NCBI GenBank assembly: GCA_030917985.1
Contig: JAUPTR010000087.1
Coordinates: 1 to 7,213, forward strand
Direction of reading: 5' to 3'
DNA from: Pseudomonadota bacterium
Lineage (GTDB): Bacteria; Pseudomonadota; Gammaproteobacteria; Burkholderiales; SCOH01
DNA: 7,213 nucleotides
This document shows, one piece after another, positions 6,232 through 7,213 of the stretch. The notes beneath the pieces are model-generated. The model did no database searches. It was given only the letters and a program-made list of their open reading frames with translations, and had not been told where the DNA came from. Position 1 is the first letter of the stretch. Each line of letters starts with the position of its first letter. The position numbers and the translations under genes are program-made.

Positions 6232-6250
6232 GGACACTTTTATCGTGTCC
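6232..6250. promoter_or_regulatory. Short palindrome in the glpD leader
   Basis: GGACACttttatcGTGTCC has perfect 6-base arms around a 7-base spacer, 48 bases before the glpD start. It may be a protein-binding site or a leader hairpin; the arms do not extend outward, and there is no second copy in the window. Confidence 0.35.
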
Positions 6251-6287
6251 TCGCGGTTCAATCGGCCGACGCTTTTTTGATGGGTTC

Positions 6288-6316
6288 AGTTTAGCGGAGT
6301 TGAGTTTCAAATTCAA
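6288..6316 (-). promoter_or_regulatory. Candidate sigma-70 promoter of glpD
   Basis: On the minus strand TTGAAT (6316-6311) and TAAACT (6293-6288) are separated by 17 bases; each matches four of six consensus positions, including the most conserved ones in the -35 box. The predicted start is near 6281, giving a leader of roughly 95 bases. The surrounding 6300-6375 stretch is strikingly AT-rich against the GC-rich background, as expected for a promoter region. Other -10/-35 pairings in the AT-rich stretch cannot be excluded. Confidence 0.45.
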
Positions 6317-6322
6317 TCAAAA

Positions 6323-6342
6323 ATGTTCGTTTATTTTCGTAA
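6323..6342. promoter_or_regulatory. Candidate GlpR/DeoR-type operator upstream of glpD
   Basis: Two adjacent decamers, ATGTTCGTTT and ATTTTCGTAA, place TTCG exactly 10 bases apart and agree at 7 of 10 positions. The minus strand contains AACGAACAT, which equals one half of the E. coli GlpR operator consensus, while the other half is replaced by a direct repeat. DeoR-family repressors such as GlpR commonly control glpD. The site lies just upstream of the candidate -35 box. The assignment rests on motif resemblance and position only. Confidence 0.4.
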
Positions 6343-6390
6343 TTTAATTATTCTGTAATTTAGTGAAAATGTTTTGACTGGGCTTTGCGC

Positions 6391-6418
6391 AAAAAAACGG
6401 CAACCCGAAGGTTGCCGT
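6391..6418 (-). terminator. Rho-independent terminator of the hda-like/HAD operon
   Basis: On the minus strand ACGGCAACC (6418-6410) pairs perfectly with GGTTGCCGT (6405-6397) around the loop TTCG, a stable tetraloop, followed directly by seven T residues (6397-6391). It lies 23 bases past the HAD phosphatase stop and separates that operon from the glpD promoter region. Confidence 0.95.
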
Positions 6419-6441
6419 CTTCTGCCTGTAATCAGCCTGGG

Positions 6442-7107
6442 TCAGTTGCGCAGGCTGATCACCGGCCAGCCGTGTGCTTCTGCGTGAGCGCGTAATGTGT
6501 CGTCCGGGTCTACCGCCACCGGATGGCTCACTTGTTCCAGCAGCGGCAGGTCGTTGCGCGAATCGCTGTAAAACCAGCTTTCTTCAAAATCCGCCAGCTT
6601 CTCACTGCGCTCTTGCAGCCAGTGTTCGAGGCGGGTGATTTTGCCGCCCTGAAAGCAGGGAATGCCGGTTGGTTTGCCGGTGTATTCGCCGTCGATGATT
6701 TCCGGCTCGGTGGCAATCAGGTGTTCGATGCCGAATTCGCGTGCAATCGGGCCGGTCACAAAACGATTGGTGGCGGTGATGATCAACACCAGATCGCCAG
6801 CCTCCTGATGCTGTTTTACCAGCGCACGTGCCTTGTCGGTGATCAGCGGCACGATGTGTTGCCGCATGTATTCGCGGTGCAATTCGTCCAGCTCGGCACG
6901 TTTGAAGCGGCCCAGCGGGCTGAGCTGAAAAGCGAGGAAAGCCTGGATATCGAGTGTGCCGGCTTTATAGTGCTCAAAAAAACGGTCGTTTTCGCGGGCG
7001 GTGCTTTCGGCGTCGAGAATGCCCTTGCTGATCAGGAAACGTGGCCATTCCACGTCGCTATCACCAGCCAGCAGGGTGTTGTCGAGATCAAACAGGGCAA
7101 TACGCAT
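6442..7107 (-). CDS. HAD-IB family phosphatase (SerB/CicA-like), substrate unknown
   Basis: A 221-residue haloacid-dehalogenase superfamily phosphatase, soluble and Mg-dependent by family. All four HAD motifs are visible: FDLDNTLL with nucleophile Asp7 and acid/base Asp9; LIITATNRF with Thr111; GGKITRL with Lys156; and YSDSRNDLPLL with Asp182 and Asp186. The helical insertion after motif I (about residues 15-90) is the C1 cap of subfamily I, as in phosphoserine phosphatase and CicA-like proteins (TIGR01490-like). The motifs do not fix the substrate: phosphoserine, histidinol phosphate or a lipid phosphate are possible. The ATG at 7107 is preferred; a TTG two codons upstream would leave only 4 bases after AGGA, while the ATG leaves 10. 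It starts 12 bases after the stop of the Hda-like gene, and its AGGA overlaps that stop, so the two are probably co-transcribed and perhaps coupled. A strong terminator follows. Confidence 0.9.
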   Translation of the reverse strand: MRIALFDLDNTLLAGDSDVEWPRFLISKGILDAESTARENDRFFEHYKAGTLDIQAFLAFQLSPLGRFKRAELDELHREYMRQHIVPLITDKARALVKQHQEAGDLVLIITATNRFVTGPIAREFGIEHLIATEPEIIDGEYTGKPTGIPCFQGGKITRLEHWLQERSEKLADFEESWFYSDSRNDLPLLEQVSHPVAVDPDDTLRAHAEAHGWPVISLRN

Positions 7108-7119
7108 TTTCAATCGGTC

Positions 7120-7213
7120 CTACGTTAGGTTTTGCAGCACCTGCCGCAGCAAGGGCAGGGTGACGGGTTTCTGTTTCGAAAGCGAAGTGTGATCCAGCTC
7201 GGCAACAATCGAC
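7120..7213 (-). CDS. hda: 3' end of an Hda-like (DnaA regulatory inactivator) gene, partial
   Basis: Reading the minus strand from the window edge gives 30 codons and a TAG stop at 7122-7120. The peptide includes VAELDHTSLSKQKPVTLPLL followed by RQVLQNLT. The pattern LDxxSLxxQxxxTLPxxxxxL resembles the C-terminus of Hda, the DnaA-like AAA+ protein that, with the DNA clamp, promotes ATP hydrolysis by DnaA and limits replication initiation. From memory, betaproteobacteria often carry hda directly before a HAD-IB phosphatase, which fits the neighbour here. Only the last part of domain IIId-like sequence is present, with no Walker motifs, so a different DnaA-family paralogue remains possible. The rest lies beyond the right edge. 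Confidence 0.6.
   Translation of the reverse strand, partial: SIVAELDHTSLSKQKPVTLPLLRQVLQNLT

Noticed and set aside
6523..7128. Plus-strand open frame of about 200 codons
   Set aside because: It is antisense to the HAD phosphatase, which has all four catalytic motifs; it is a shadow frame.

Overview
The window is GC-rich, densely coded chromosomal DNA. Its gene content suggests a proteobacterium, probably a betaproteobacterium close to the Neisseriales/Chromobacteriaceae. The clues are an edd-eda Entner-Doudoroff pair, GlpD, and an Hda-like gene followed by a HAD-IB phosphatase. The taxon is inferred from gene order and protein resemblance; no search was run. There is no rRNA, tRNA, CRISPR array, phage gene or transposase gene.

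Layout: (1) 2-1882, plus strand: the 3' part of edd, then eda, separated by 255 bp that are almost filled by three different paired inverted repeats resembling REP doublets (REPIN/BIME type). (2) 1926-2440, minus strand: a small toxin-antitoxin operon, with the antitoxin first and a RelE/ParE toxin joined to it by a GTGA overlap; it runs convergently toward eda. (3) 2441-2690: a divergent spacer with a second, decayed copy of one of the edd-eda repeats. (4) 2691-4043, plus strand: a stand-alone TrpB2-type tryptophan synthase beta chain, ending at a near-ideal bidirectional terminator. (5) 4108-4497, minus strand: a YidB/DUF937 protein. (6) 4640-6184, minus strand: glpD with its own terminator, an AT-rich upstream region, and a candidate promoter and operator. 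(7) 6442-7213, minus strand: a HAD-IB phosphatase directly downstream of the last 30 codons of an Hda-like gene, closed by a strong terminator.

Functionally, edd and eda convert 6-phosphogluconate to pyruvate and glyceraldehyde-3-phosphate. GlpD feeds glycerol-3-phosphate into the same triose pool and gives electrons to the quinones. TrpB2 would condense indole with serine; no trpA is beside it. The toxin-antitoxin pair is the clearest accessory element, and it lies between two same-orientation copies of a dispersed repeat.

I found no convincing new multi-gene system. The least ordinary feature is the tiled repeat array between edd and eda, together with the repeat copy on the far side of the toxin-antitoxin operon.
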